The notes: generated by a model from the sequence alone, not told the origin. Positions 8,709-17,331 are shown, numbered from the stretch's first letter. The stretch: DNA of 42,874 bases from DASUFI01 sp036274635 (GCA_036274635.1 DASUFI010000013.1:1-42874); one strand, 5' to 3'. A program made the numbers and translations.

Positions 8709-9506
8709 TCAGGGGCGAGCCAGCTCCGCGACGTGCAGCTCGCCGTCCTGGCAGGGCCAGCCGGGCTGGTAGTCCATGCGGACGGCCTGCGGGCCCACGA
8801 GCACCAGCGTGCTGCTCACCGTGCGCGCCTCGGGGCGGTGCATGCAGACCGAGAGGGCGTCGCCCCCGGGGGCCTGCGGCCTGTGGCTGGCGTGGAAGTC
8901 GTGCAGCGCCGCGGCCAGCGCGTCGAGCTCGGCGGCGGACGCGTCCTCGCGCAGGTGCGGCCGCACCGCCTCCAGGACGTGTCCGAAGGCCGCGCAGCGC
9001 ACCTCGGCCACCGCGTCCGGCTCGAGGGTGCTGCTGGTGATGCACTGCGGACCGGTCGTCGCCGCCAAGCTCAGAGCGCGGCCGTCCCACTCGGCGCGCC
9101 GCAGCGCGGCGGCCGCGCCGGCGCGCCCCGGCTCCACGACCACGAGCTTGAAGGGCCGATAGCGCAGCTCGCCGGCCAGGCCGCGGCGCCGCAGCTCCGC
9201 GCACACCGCGTCGGCGTCGCGCCGCTCGAGCAGCTCGAGCACGAGGCGGCCGCGCGACACGGGGTCCTCGGGCGGCGGCGCGGCGGCCGGGCGGTCGCCG
9301 TTCAGGATGGTGAGCGCGAAGCCCTGCTCGTCGACGCCGATCCACGTGCCGCCGGCGTCCGCGTCGCGCGGCGCGAGGACGAGGCGCCCGCCGATCTCCG
9401 TGGCGTACGGCGCCAGTGCGGGCAGGCGGCGCGGACTCTCGTCGCGGTTGGTGGCGAGCAGCCAGCCACCGCGCGGCAGGCCCGGCAGGAAGGTGACGGT
9501 GCACAC
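8709..9506 (-). CDS. NRDE/TANGO2 family protein
   Basis: 265 residues starting at GTG 9506, only 16 nt after the stop of the upstream sulfur gene, so the two are an operon. The N-terminus MCTVTFLPGLPRGGWLLATNRDE shows both hallmarks: Cys2 after the initiator, and the name-giving NRDE at residues 20-23. The later lines LAPRDADAGGTWIGVDEQG and ILNGDR are also family-typical. The family has an Ntn-hydrolase-like arrangement, and human TANGO2 is linked to lipid or heme handling, but bacterial members have no settled reaction. Function stays open; the pairing with a persulfide dioxygenase is noted as a lead. Confidence 0.9.
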   Translation of the reverse strand: MCTVTFLPGLPRGGWLLATNRDESPRRLPALAPYATEIGGRLVLAPRDADAGGTWIGVDEQGFALTILNGDRPAAAPPPEDPVSRGRLVLELLERRDADAVCAELRRRGLAGELRYRPFKLVVVEPGRAGAAAALRRAEWDGRALSLAATTGPQCITSSTLEPDAVAEVRCAAFGHVLEAVRPHLREDASAAELDALAAALHDFHASHRPQAPGGDALSVCMHRPEARTVSSTLVLVGPQAVRMDYQPGWPCQDGELHVAELARP

Positions 9507-9522
9507 GGCGCGGGCGCCGCGC

Positions 9523-10956
9523 TCAGGCGCTGGCCGGCTGCGGCTTGTCGACCGGGTGGCCGGCCGCGATCCAGGCCGCGGTGCCGCCCGGCACGTTGAA
9601 GACCTCGGGGAAGCCCGCGCGGCGCAGCAGGCTGGCCGCCGCGCTGCTGCGGTAGCCGGTCTGGCAGATGACCGCCGTCGGGCGTCGCGGATCCAGCTCG
9701 CCCAGCCGCCGCTCGAGGTCGGCCAGCGGCACGTTGACCGCGCCCGGCACGTGGCCGCCGGCGTGCTCGCCCGGGCGCCGCACGTCCAGCACGGCCAGCT
9801 CGCCGCGCGCAGCTCCCTTGTCCGCGCCGCGGCCGGCCTGCGGGGCGAGGCGCGCCAGCAGCGCGGCCGGCGGCAGCTGCGGCAGCGCCTGCGCGCCCTG
9901 CCCCTGGCCCGCCCAGCCCGCGACGCCGCCGTCCACGAAGCCCGCCACCTCGTGCAGGCCCACGCGCGCCAGGCGCACGACGGCCTCGTCCCCCTGCGCC
10001 GGGCCGTCGGCCACCAGCACCAGCGGGCGATCGAGCGGCAGCAGCGAGCCGGCCCACGGCGCGAAGCTGCCCGTCAGCCCGATGTTGAGCGAGCCGGGCA
10101 CGTGGCCGGCGCCGAAGGCCTGCGCGTCGCGCACGTCGAGCAGCACCGCTCCGGCCTGCAGGCGCTGGCGCACCTCGGCCGGCGAGAGCGCGGGAGGCCT
10201 GGGCATCTCGGCCAGCACCGGCGCGCCGCGGCGGTTGATCTCGGCGTCGTGGCCGAAGTAGCGCGGCGGCGGGGCCAGCTCGGCCGTGGCCAGCGCGATG
10301 AACTGCTCGCGCGACATCGGCTGCAGCATGGTGTTCAGCTTGCGCTGCTCGCCGATGGTCGACGAGCGCGCCGACGAGATGTTCTTGCCGCAGGCCGAGC
10401 CGGCGCCGTGCGCGGGCCAGACCTCGGTGGCATCGGGCAGCGTGAGCAGCTTGCCCTGCAGGCTGTCGAAGAGCAGGCCCGCCATCTGCTGCGGCGTGCT
10501 GCCCTTGGCCGCGACGAGGTCCGGGCGCCCGACGTCACCGATGAAGAGCGTGTCGCCCGTGAGCAGCTTCTGCGGGGCACCGGGCGCGCCGCGGTCGGTG
10601 ATCAGCACGCACGTCGACTCGGGCGTGTGCCCGGGCGTCTCGAGGAAGCGCAGCGTGACGCGGCCGAGGACGATCTCGTCCCCGTCGCGCGCCCCGCGGT
10701 GCGGGAAGGCGGCCCCGGCGCGGTGGCCGATCCAGATCGTGGCGCCCGTGCGCCGCGCCAGCTCCACGTGGCCGGACACGAAGTCCGCGTGCAGGTGGGT
10801 CTCGATCACGTGCCGGACCTTCAGGCCCAGGCCGGCGGCCGCCGCGAGGTATTCCTCCACGTCGCGGCGCGGGTCCACGATGGCGCACTCGCCGCCGTCG
10901 CCCACGAGGTAGGAGGCCTGCGCGAGACAGCCCAGGTAGAACTGCTGGAATTCCAT
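9523..10956 (-). CDS. persulfide dioxygenase-rhodanese fusion (CstB-like)
   Basis: 477 residues. The N-terminal metallo-beta-lactamase domain (1-240) has THLHADF with H54, H56 and D58, H110 in TPGHTP, D135 in TGDTLF and H183 in PAHGAGSACGK, the ETHE1/persulfide dioxygenase pattern with a mononuclear iron site. Two rhodanese modules follow. The first (about 255-350) has lost its catalytic Cys (LVADGPAQGDEA at the loop). The second (about 365-470) keeps Cys431 in ICQTGYRSSAAA. This dioxygenase, pseudo-rhodanese, rhodanese order matches Staphylococcus CstB, which turns persulfides into thiosulfate or sulfite. Expected to be cytoplasmic; no signal peptide. It is first in an operon with the NRDE gene and has a leaderless-type promoter. 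Confidence 0.93.
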   Translation of the reverse strand: MEFQQFYLGCLAQASYLVGDGGECAIVDPRRDVEEYLAAAAGLGLKVRHVIETHLHADFVSGHVELARRTGATIWIGHRAGAAFPHRGARDGDEIVLGRVTLRFLETPGHTPESTCVLITDRGAPGAPQKLLTGDTLFIGDVGRPDLVAAKGSTPQQMAGLLFDSLQGKLLTLPDATEVWPAHGAGSACGKNISSARSSTIGEQRKLNTMLQPMSREQFIALATAELAPPPRYFGHDAEINRRGAPVLAEMPRPPALSPAEVRQRLQAGAVLLDVRDAQAFGAGHVPGSLNIGLTGSFAPWAGSLLPLDRPLVLVADGPAQGDEAVVRLARVGLHEVAGFVDGGVAGWAGQGQGAQALPQLPPAALLARLAPQAGRGADKGAARGELAVLDVRRPGEHAGGHVPGAVNVPLADLERRLGELDPRRPTAVICQTGYRSSAAASLLRRAGFPEVFNVPGGTAAWIAAGHPVDKPQPASA

Positions 10957-10963
10957 GGGCGCG

Positions 10964-10969
10964 ATTATC
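10964..10969 (-). promoter_or_regulatory. -10 box GATAAT, leaderless layout
   Basis: On the minus strand GATAAT is followed by 7 nt (CGCGCCC) and the ATG at 10956. No Shine-Dalgarno sequence lies between. It sits 57 bp from the divergent -10 box at 11027. Confidence 0.45.
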
Positions 10970-11026
10970 GCCCGGGACGCCGGGCGGAGCGAGGGGCCCG
11001 GGCTGTGCCGGGCCGCCCCGGCCGCT

Positions 11027-11032
11027 TACCGT
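11027..11032 (+). promoter_or_regulatory. -10 box TACCGT, leaderless layout
   Basis: TACCGT lies 8 nt before ATG 11041 with only GGCGCCCC between, which is not a Shine-Dalgarno sequence. The 84-bp gap here carries two divergent start sites. Confidence 0.4.
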
Positions 11033-11040
11033 GGCGCCCC

Positions 11041-12621
11041 ATGAGCGCCGCCCCCGCCCGCATGCCGCGGCAGATCCCCTTCATCATCGCCAACGAGGGC
11101 TGCGAGCGCTTCAGCTTCTACGGGATGCGCAACATCCTGACCACCTTCCTGGCGGGCGCCTTCTTCGCCAGCCTGCCGAAGGACACCGCGGAGAGCGAGG
11201 CCAAGGACGTCTTCCACGTCTTCGTGCTGGGCGTCTACTTCTTCCCGCTGCTGGGCGGCTGGCTCTCGGACCGCTTCTTCGGCAAGTACCGCACCATCCT
11301 GTGGGTCTCGATCATCTACTGCCTCGGGCACGCCTGCCTCGCGGTCTTCGAGCACGACCCGCCGGGCTTCTACCTCGGGCTCTTCCTCATCGCGCTGGGC
11401 TCGGGCGGCATCAAGCCGCTGGTCTCCACCTTCATGGGCGACCAGTTCGACCAGAGCAACAAGCAGCTCGCGCGCGCGGCCTTCGACGCCTTCTACTGGA
11501 TCATCAACTTCGGCTCCTTCTTCGCGTCGCTGGTGATGCCCAAGCTGCTGCAGGGCTGGGGGCCGGCGGCGTGGTGGGGCTGGCCGGCTCCCTCGGTGGC
11601 CTTCGCGCTGCCGGGCGTGCTCATGGCCCTCGCGACCATCTTCTTCTGGGCCGGGCGGCGGCGCTACGTGATGGTGCCGGGCGCGCCGCCGGACCCGCAC
11701 GCCTTCTCGCGCGTCATCGCCTCGGCGCTGCGGGCGCCGGGCCGCAGCCGGCCCGGCGTGGTGGTCGCGTGGATCGGCCTCGCGCTCGCCGCCGGCTCGC
11801 TGGCCCTGATCCCGCTGCTGGGCTGGACGGGCGGCAAGGACATCGTCGTGGCGCTGTGCCTCGCGATGGTGTGCGTGATGTTCGGCGTGGGACTCGGAGC
11901 GTGGCTGCAGCTGGACCGCGCTCGCGGCAGCCACCCGGACGAGGCCGTCGACGGCGTGCGCTCGGTGCTGCGCGTGCTGGTCATCTTCGCGCTGGTCACG
12001 CCCTTCTGGTCGCTCTTCGACCAGAAGGCGTCCACCTGGGTCTTCCAGGCCAACGCGATGGTGAAGCCCGACTGGCTCACCTCGGCGCAGATGCAGGCGC
12101 TCAACCCGGCGCTGGTGATGCTGCTCATCCCCTTCAACAACTTCGTGATCTTCCCGGCGCTGAGGCGGCGCGGGCGCATGCCCGGCCAGCTGGTGCGCAT
12201 GGGCTTCGGCATCGCGCTCGCCGGCGCGGCGTGGGTGGTGGTGGCGGCGCTGCAGCTGGTGCTCGACGGCGGCGGCAGCGTGCACATCGCGTGGCAGATC
12301 GTGCCCTACATCCTGCTCACCGCGGGCGAGGTGCTGGTCTCGGCCACGGGCCTCGAGTTCGCGTACAGCCAGGCGCCCGCCTCGATGAAGGGCGTCATCA
12401 TGAGCTTCTGGAGCCTCGCCGTGACGGTCGGCAACCTCTGGGTGCTGGTCGTGAACGCGACCGTCAAGAACCAGGGCGTGCTGGACGCCATCGCGCGCAC
12501 GGGCCTCGGCGTGATGGCCTTCCAGATGTTCTTCTTCGCGGCCTTCGCCTTCGCGTCGGCGCTGGCGTTCCGGGCGGTGGCGCGCAGGTATCGGATGCAG
12601 GACAACTACCGCGTGGCGTGA
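11041..12621 (+). CDS. POT/PTR2 family proton-coupled peptide transporter
   Basis: 526 residues of many hydrophobic segments, as expected for a 12-14-span major facilitator. It imports di- and tripeptides with protons across the cytoplasmic membrane. The POT signature NEGCERFSFYGMR (residues 18-30) gives the E-x-x-E-R-F pattern of helix 1, used for proton coupling. GGIKPLVSTFMGDQF and FYWIINFGSFF match the two PTR2 family signatures. The C-terminal half has AGEVLVSATGLEFAYSQAP, also family-typical. The upstream ORF extension is antisense of the sulfur operon and is not used; ATG 11041 has a -10 box 8 nt before it. Substrate range cannot be told from sequence. Confidence 0.93.
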   Translation: MSAAPARMPRQIPFIIANEGCERFSFYGMRNILTTFLAGAFFASLPKDTAESEAKDVFHVFVLGVYFFPLLGGWLSDRFFGKYRTILWVSIIYCLGHACLAVFEHDPPGFYLGLFLIALGSGGIKPLVSTFMGDQFDQSNKQLARAAFDAFYWIINFGSFFASLVMPKLLQGWGPAAWWGWPAPSVAFALPGVLMALATIFFWAGRRRYVMVPGAPPDPHAFSRVIASALRAPGRSRPGVVVAWIGLALAAGSLALIPLLGWTGGKDIVVALCLAMVCVMFGVGLGAWLQLDRARGSHPDEAVDGVRSVLRVLVIFALVTPFWSLFDQKASTWVFQANAMVKPDWLTSAQMQALNPALVMLLIPFNNFVIFPALRRRGRMPGQLVRMGFGIALAGAAWVVVAALQLVLDGGGSVHIAWQIVPYILLTAGEVLVSATGLEFAYSQAPASMKGVIMSFWSLAVTVGNLWVLVVNATVKNQGVLDAIARTGLGVMAFQMFFFAAFAFASALAFRAVARRYRMQDNYRVA

Positions 12622-12625
12622 GGGG

Positions 12626-12648
12626 CGCGGCCGGGGGCGCCGGCCGCG
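12626..12648 (+). terminator. hairpin after the POT gene
   Basis: CGCGGCCGG, loop GGGCG, CCGGCCGCG: a perfect 9-bp stem starting 5 nt after the transporter stop. No T-tract follows; instead it abuts the -10-like TAGAAT at 12649. Confidence 0.5.
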
Positions 12649-12654
12649 TAGAAT
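12649..12654 (+). promoter_or_regulatory. -10 box TAGAAT for the monooxygenase fusion gene
   Basis: TAGAAT directly follows the terminator hairpin; start of RNA would be near 12661, giving a leader of about 35 nt that contains GGAG at 12681-12684. Confidence 0.4.
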
Positions 12655-12696
12655 GCCCGCGCCGCTCCCGCGGCCCTTCCGGAGTCCGTGCCCTTC

Positions 12697-15012
12697 ATGC
12701 GCATCGCCAGCGTCGGCGGAGGCCCCGCAGGCCTCTACTTCTCCATCCTGATGAAGAAGTCCTTCCCCGACGCGGACATCACCGTCTACGAGCGCAATCG
12801 CGCCGACGACACCTTCGGCTGGGGCGTGGTCTTCAGCGACGAGACCCTGGGGCACTTCGAGCAGGCCGACCCCGAGAGCTTCGCCGCCATCAAGGCGCAG
12901 TTCGCCTACTGGACGGACATCGAGACGAACGTGGGCGGGCAGTACGTCACGAGCACCGGGCACGGCTTCTGCGGGCTCTCGCGGCGGCGCCTGCTGAACA
13001 TCTTCCACGAGCGCTGCCGGCAGCTGGGCGTGCGGCTGGTGTTCGGGCGCGAGGTGAAGACGCTGCAGGACGTGCCGGGCAATGACCTCGTGCTGGCGGC
13101 CGACGGCCTGAACTCGGTGCTGCGCAGGCAGTTCGAGGACCACTTCCGGCCGTCCATCGACTGGCGCGCCTGCCGCTTCGCCTGGCTGGGCACCACGCTG
13201 CCGCTGCGCGCCTTCACCTTCCACTTCAAGGAGAGCCCGCACGGGCTGTTCCAGGTGCACGCCTACCCGTTCGAGGCGGGGCTCTCCACCTGGATCGTCG
13301 AGTGCCACGAGCAGGTGTGGCGGCGCGCGGGCCTGGACACGGCCACCGAGGAGGACACGGTGGCCTTCTGCGAGCGGCTGTTCGCGCCGGAGCTGCAGGG
13401 CCACAGGCTGCTCACGAACAAGTCCGTGTGGCGCAGCTTCCCCACCGTGCGCTGCGAGCGCTGGCACCACCGCAACCTGGTGCTGCTGGGCGACGCGGCG
13501 CACACCGCGCACTTCTCCATCGGCTCGGGCACCAAGCTGGCCATGGAGGACGCCATCGCGCTGCGCGACGCCTTCGTGGCGCAGGCCGTGGGCGCCGGCC
13601 GGCTGCCCGCCGGCGCGGACGTGGCGGCGGTGCTGGCGACCTACGAGGCCAGCCGCAAGCCCGACACCCTCCGCACGCAGCGCGCCGCGCAGACCAGCCT
13701 GGAGTGGTTCGAGAACTCGGCGCGCTACGTGGGGCAGCAGCCGCTGCAGTTCACCTTCAACCTCATGACGCGCAGCAAGCGCATCACCTGGGAGAACCTG
13801 CGCCTGCGCGACCCGGCGCTGGTGGCGCGCGTCGACCGCTGGTTCTTCGACGAGGCCTGGGAGCGGCACGCGCCGCCGGGCGCGAGCAAGCCCAGCGCCG
13901 GCACGCGCGAGGCGCCCGCGGCGCCGCCGCCGATGTTCGCGCCCTTCCACCTGCGCGGCCTGCGCCTGAAGAATCGCGTGGTGGTCAGCCCCATGTGCCA
14001 GTACAGCGCGGTGGACGGCGTGCCCACGGACTGGCACCTCGTGCACCTCGGCAGCCGCGCGGTGGGCGGCGCGGGCCTGGTCATCGGCGAGATGACCGAC
14101 GTGTCGCCCGAGGGGCGCATCACGCACGGCTGCACGGGCCTGTGGAACGAGGCGCAGCAGGCGGCGTGGAAGCGCATCACGGACTTCGCGCACGCGCACA
14201 GTGGCGCGGCCATCGGGCTGCAGCTCGCGCACGCCGGCCGCAAGGGCAGCACGACGCGGCCGTGGGAGGGCGGCGGGCCGCTGCGCGACGGCACCGGCTG
14301 GCCCACGCTGGCGCCGTCGGCCCTGCCCTTCCTGCCCGACTGGCCCGCGCCGCGCGCCATGACGCGCCGCGACATGGACAAGGTGCGCGACGACTTCGCC
14401 GCCGCCGCGCGCCGCGCGCTGGCCGCGGGCTTCGACCTGATCGAGCTGCACATGGCCCACGGCTACCTGCTCTCCAGCTTCCTCTCGCCGCTCACCAACC
14501 GGCGCACGGACGGCTGGGGCGGCAGCCTGCACAACCGCATGCGCTTTCCGCTGGAGGTGCTGGACGCCGTGCGCGCCGCATGGCCCGCGGACAAGCCGCT
14601 GTCCGTGCGCCTCACCGCCACGGACTGGCTGGACGACGCGGGCGGTCAGACGGCCGAGGAGAGCGTGGAGATCGCGCGCGCGCTGGGCCAGCACGGCTGC
14701 GACCTCGTGGACGTCTCGTCCTCGGGCAACGTGCCCGAGAGCCACCCCGACTTCGGGCGCATGTACCAGGTGCCCTTCGCGGACCGCATCCGCCACGAGA
14801 CGGGCCTGTCCGTCATGACCGTGGGCGCGATCCTCGGCGCCGACCACGTCAACACCGTCGTCGCCGCCGGCCGCGCCGACCTGTGCGCGCTGGCCCGCCC
14901 GCACCTGCGCCAGCCCTACCTCGCGCTGGACGCCGCCGCGGCCTACGGGTACTGGGAGCACCCCTGGCCCGATCAGTACCTCCCGGCCCGTCCCCAGCCG
15001 CCGCGGCGCTAG
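12697..15012 (+). CDS. bifunctional flavin monooxygenase / old-yellow-enzyme (anthraniloyl-CoA monooxygenase type)
   Basis: 771 residues from ATG 12697; GTG 12688, 3 nt after GGAG, is an alternative. The N-terminal half is a class A FAD monooxygenase: GGGPAGLYFSIL dinucleotide fingerprint at the start and GDAAHTAHFSIGSGTKLAMEDA for the FAD ribityl/phosphate site. The C-terminal half (about 411-771) is an NADH:flavin oxidoreductase of the old yellow enzyme family: PFHLRGLRLKNRVVVSPMCQYSA, QLAHAGRKGS and HMAHGYLLSSFLSPLTNRR. This order is that of 2-aminobenzoyl-CoA monooxygenase/reductase and bifunctional salicylyl-CoA 5-hydroxylases, which hydroxylate and then reduce the aromatic ring of a CoA thioester. 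No CoA ligase or ring-cleavage gene is nearby, so the true substrate is open. Confidence 0.92.
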   Translation: MRIASVGGGPAGLYFSILMKKSFPDADITVYERNRADDTFGWGVVFSDETLGHFEQADPESFAAIKAQFAYWTDIETNVGGQYVTSTGHGFCGLSRRRLLNIFHERCRQLGVRLVFGREVKTLQDVPGNDLVLAADGLNSVLRRQFEDHFRPSIDWRACRFAWLGTTLPLRAFTFHFKESPHGLFQVHAYPFEAGLSTWIVECHEQVWRRAGLDTATEEDTVAFCERLFAPELQGHRLLTNKSVWRSFPTVRCERWHHRNLVLLGDAAHTAHFSIGSGTKLAMEDAIALRDAFVAQAVGAGRLPAGADVAAVLATYEASRKPDTLRTQRAAQTSLEWFENSARYVGQQPLQFTFNLMTRSKRITWENLRLRDPALVARVDRWFFDEAWERHAPPGASKPSAGTREAPAAPPPMFAPFHLRGLRLKNRVVVSPMCQYSAVDGVPTDWHLVHLGSRAVGGAGLVIGEMTDVSPEGRITHGCTGLWNEAQQAAWKRITDFAHAHSGAAIGLQLAHAGRKGSTTRPWEGGGPLRDGTGWPTLAPSALPFLPDWPAPRAMTRRDMDKVRDDFAAAARRALAAGFDLIELHMAHGYLLSSFLSPLTNRRTDGWGGSLHNRMRFPLEVLDAVRAAWPADKPLSVRLTATDWLDDAGGQTAEESVEIARALGQHGCDLVDVSSSGNVPESHPDFGRMYQVPFADRIRHETGLSVMTVGAILGADHVNTVVAAGRADLCALARPHLRQPYLALDAAAAYGYWEHPWPDQYLPARPQPPRR

Positions 15013-15097
15013 GAGGCGCGAGCCTCAAGCCCGCGCGCCGGCCGGCCGAAAGACGCTGCGGGAGCGGTCCGTTGCCGTTGCCGCCCCAGGGAGCACC

Positions 15098-15472
15098 ATG
15101 GCCAGGATCCTCGTCGTGGATGACAACGCCGTCGGGCGCATGCTGGTCACGGGCGTGCTGGCCGCGAGCAAGACGCCGGGCCTGGAGATCATGCAGGCCG
15201 CCAATGCCGCCGAGGCGGCCGTCGTCCTCGACCGCTTCGCGATCGACCTGCTGTTCACCGACCTGCACATGAACGACATGAACGGCCTGCAGCTCATCAC
15301 CCGGCTGCGCCGCTCCGGCTACTCGCTGCCCATCGTGGTCGTGACCATGGAGGAGTCGCCCGAGATGCTGAAGAAGCTGCTCGACGCGGGAGCGAACATG
15401 GTGCTCTCCAAGCGCGCGCCGGCGGCCGAATTGCAGAAGACGCTCGCGCTCGTGGGCACCCGCAAGGACTGA
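15098..15472 (+). CDS. stand-alone response regulator receiver domain (CheY-like)
   Basis: 124 residues with only a receiver domain. The acidic pair D8-D9 (ILVVDDN), phospho-acceptor D55 (LLFTDLHMND), the switch Thr in IVVVTMEES and the Lys in VLSKRAP are all present, so it should accept phosphate and switch. GGGAG lies upstream of ATG 15098. It has no output domain, so it must act through a protein partner. No histidine kinase or chemotaxis gene is adjacent; the neighbours are a metabolic fusion enzyme and a lipoprotein. Probably an orphan signalling relay. Confidence 0.92.
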   Translation: MARILVVDDNAVGRMLVTGVLAASKTPGLEIMQAANAAEAAVVLDRFAIDLLFTDLHMNDMNGLQLITRLRRSGYSLPIVVVTMEESPEMLKKLLDAGANMVLSKRAPAAELQKTLALVGTRKD

Positions 15473-15493
15473 GCGTCCGCCCGCCGCAGCCGG

Positions 15494-15499
15494 TAGGAT
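15494..15499 (+). promoter_or_regulatory. -10 box TAGGAT upstream of lipoprotein gene
   Basis: TAGGAT lies about 98 nt before ATG 15597. The resulting leader contains an inverted repeat (GGTTCCC 15543-15549 with GGGAACC 15574-15580) just before the GAGG Shine-Dalgarno sequence. Confidence 0.35.
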
Positions 15500-15596
15500 G
15501 CGGCGCCGCAGGGCCCGCGCCGCAACCGCCGCGCCGGCCTCCGGTTCCCGCGTCCGTCCGGGACGTCGGGAAAGGGAACCTGGTTCGAGGATCGGC

Positions 15597-16805
15597 ATGC
15601 TCAGCCTGCCTTCGCGCGCCCTCGCGGCGTGTGCACTCTCCCTGCTCGTCCCGCTCGCGGGCTGCGCCTCGCCGTCCGCCGATGCGCAGGCGCAGCCGGC
15701 CGCGTCCGGGGCGCGCGGGCCGGGCGAGGGCCTCGGCATGATCCTCGTCCGCGTGAGCGCCGGCCCGGAGACGCCCGATCCTGCGCGCGTGTCCGTGAGC
15801 TGGGCCAGCCTCGACCGGAGCGAAGGGGACTCCGCGCCCGCGAGCGGCACGACGACCGTCGCCCCCCATGGCCGGTGGCGCACCGACCAGCTGCCCTACG
15901 GCCAGTACGAGCTCACGGTGCGCTACGCCGACGGTCCGCCGGTCATCCGCCGCGTCACCGTGGACGAGCCGCGCGAGCGCCTGGACGTGGTCATGCCCCA
16001 CGGCCACATCGTGATCCGCACCGATCGGCCGCTGCGCGAGCTGTCCGTGCGCTGCGCCACGAACTGGCAGGGCACCGCCGTCCGCACCTGGACGAACACC
16101 ACGGACGCCGAGATCGTGGCCGAGGGCCTCGGCCGCGGGCAGTACATCGTCCGCGCCACCTACGACAACGGCAGCATGGTCATCGAGAACGTGCGACTCA
16201 CGGACCTGGTGAGCGACGTCGCAGTCGACGTGCGGCCCGTGCCCCCCGGCGAGCTGCGTCTCACGCTGACCGGCTGGTCGGACCTGGACGACACGGAGTC
16301 CTTCCTCGTGGAGGCCTACGCGCAGACGCCCACGGATCGGCTGTTCGACTTCGGCGACCCGATCCTCGCGCGCACCATCCCTCGGGGCACACAGTCCGTC
16401 ACGATGCGCCTGCCACCCGGCCGCTTCGGCGTGCTCATCAGCTCGCGCAGCCCGGCCAACGGTCGCACGGGGCTGCTGGGCTTCCTGCCGGACATCGTCA
16501 GCATGCCCGGCGGCAGCCTGGAGGAGACCGCCGACCTGGCCGTGCCGCGACGCGTGCTCCTGCGCGGCACCGAGGGCGAGCTCAACCAGCTGGACTTCAG
16601 CTTCCGCCTGGGCGCCGACCTGCTGCCCGTGCGCCTCGTCACCAGCTCACCCGACGTGCTGCGCACGCAGGGCGTGCTCCTCCCCACGCGCGACTGCGCG
16701 GTCGTGGCCGGCTTCATCCGCCGCCTGAGCGGCCTCGAGAGCGGCACGGTGGCCGACGTCGTGCCGGGCCCCGGCGCGCAGGAGATCGAGCTCGCGGTGC
16801 GCTGA
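15597..16805 (+). CDS. lipoprotein of unknown function
   Basis: 402 residues from ATG 15597, which has GAGG at 15587-15590 and begins a proper lipoprotein signal: MLSLPSRALAACALSLLVPLAGC with lipobox LAGC. The frame is open to 15498, but that extension is Arg-rich and would bury the signal. After a low-complexity Ala/Gln/Ser linker the protein is beta-rich, with repeated segments such as YGQYELTVRYADG, LGRGQYIVRATYDNG and LPPGRFGVLISS. These resemble the turns of transthyretin-like or carboxypeptidase-regulatory-like domains. No catalytic motif is seen. Its 3' end lies only 5 bp from the convergent VOC gene. Confidence 0.8.
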   Translation: MLSLPSRALAACALSLLVPLAGCASPSADAQAQPAASGARGPGEGLGMILVRVSAGPETPDPARVSVSWASLDRSEGDSAPASGTTTVAPHGRWRTDQLPYGQYELTVRYADGPPVIRRVTVDEPRERLDVVMPHGHIVIRTDRPLRELSVRCATNWQGTAVRTWTNTTDAEIVAEGLGRGQYIVRATYDNGSMVIENVRLTDLVSDVAVDVRPVPPGELRLTLTGWSDLDDTESFLVEAYAQTPTDRLFDFGDPILARTIPRGTQSVTMRLPPGRFGVLISSRSPANGRTGLLGFLPDIVSMPGGSLEETADLAVPRRVLLRGTEGELNQLDFSFRLGADLLPVRLVTSSPDVLRTQGVLLPTRDCAVVAGFIRRLSGLESGTVADVVPGPGAQEIELAVR

Positions 16806-16810
16806 GGCGC

Positions 16811-17296
16811 TTACTTGTCCGCCGGCTTCGCCTCCGGGATGGGCGTCCTCGAGTACATGCCCATCGGGTGGCCGGCGGGATCGACGAAGAGGCCGATGGC
16901 CCCGGTCTTCTCCGTCAGGTTGAAGGGGAAGCCGGGGATGACGTTGGCGCCCAGCTCCTTCGCCTTCGCGCAGGAGGCCTGGATGTCGTCCACCTGGACG
17001 TAGACCACGCCATTGAAGCCGCTGATCGGGCCCTCGGCGACGCGGAGCGTGCCGATGGGCACGTCGCCCGCGACGATCTCGACCGCGTACTCGGTGCCCT
17101 GCAGCCCGGTGAACTTCCAGTCGAAGAGCTTGCCGTAGAAGTCGCGCGACCTGGCCATGTCCCTGGTCGTGATGTCGAACCATGCGATGTGGCCGACACC
17201 CACGTCCAGCTTCGGTGGCGGCGGCTTCGGCGCGGGCTGCTGCTGCGCGAAGGCGAGGGGCAGGACGAGGGTCAGGGCCAGGAAGACGGGGCGCAT
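16811..17296 (-). CDS. exported VOC (glyoxalase/bleomycin-resistance fold) protein
   Basis: 161 residues. ATG 17296 is preceded by GGAG and opens a signal peptide (MRPVFLALTLVLPLAFAQQQ). A Pro/Lys-rich linker is followed by one VOC domain: GHIAWFDITTRDMARSRDFY at its start and GAIGLFVDPAGHPMGMYSRT at its end. The pattern is like that of cytoplasmic VOC proteins that bind a metal or act as dioxygenase/isomerase scaffolds. Being exported is unusual for this family. It is the last of three minus-strand genes with gaps of 10 and 35 nt. Substrate unknown. Confidence 0.85.
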   Translation of the reverse strand: MRPVFLALTLVLPLAFAQQQPAPKPPPPKLDVGVGHIAWFDITTRDMARSRDFYGKLFDWKFTGLQGTEYAVEIVAGDVPIGTLRVAEGPISGFNGVVYVQVDDIQASCAKAKELGANVIPGFPFNLTEKTGAIGLFVDPAGHPMGMYSRTPIPEAKPADK

Positions 17297-17331
17297 GGGG
17301 CGGCTCCGGAAAGCTGGTTGGTGACGACGAG

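Noticed and set aside
11026..14961. Open minus-strand frame of about 1300 codons
   Set aside because: It is antisense to the POT and monooxygenase genes, reads as Arg/His/Ala-rich low-complexity sequence and has no domain; an effect of GC-rich codon bias.
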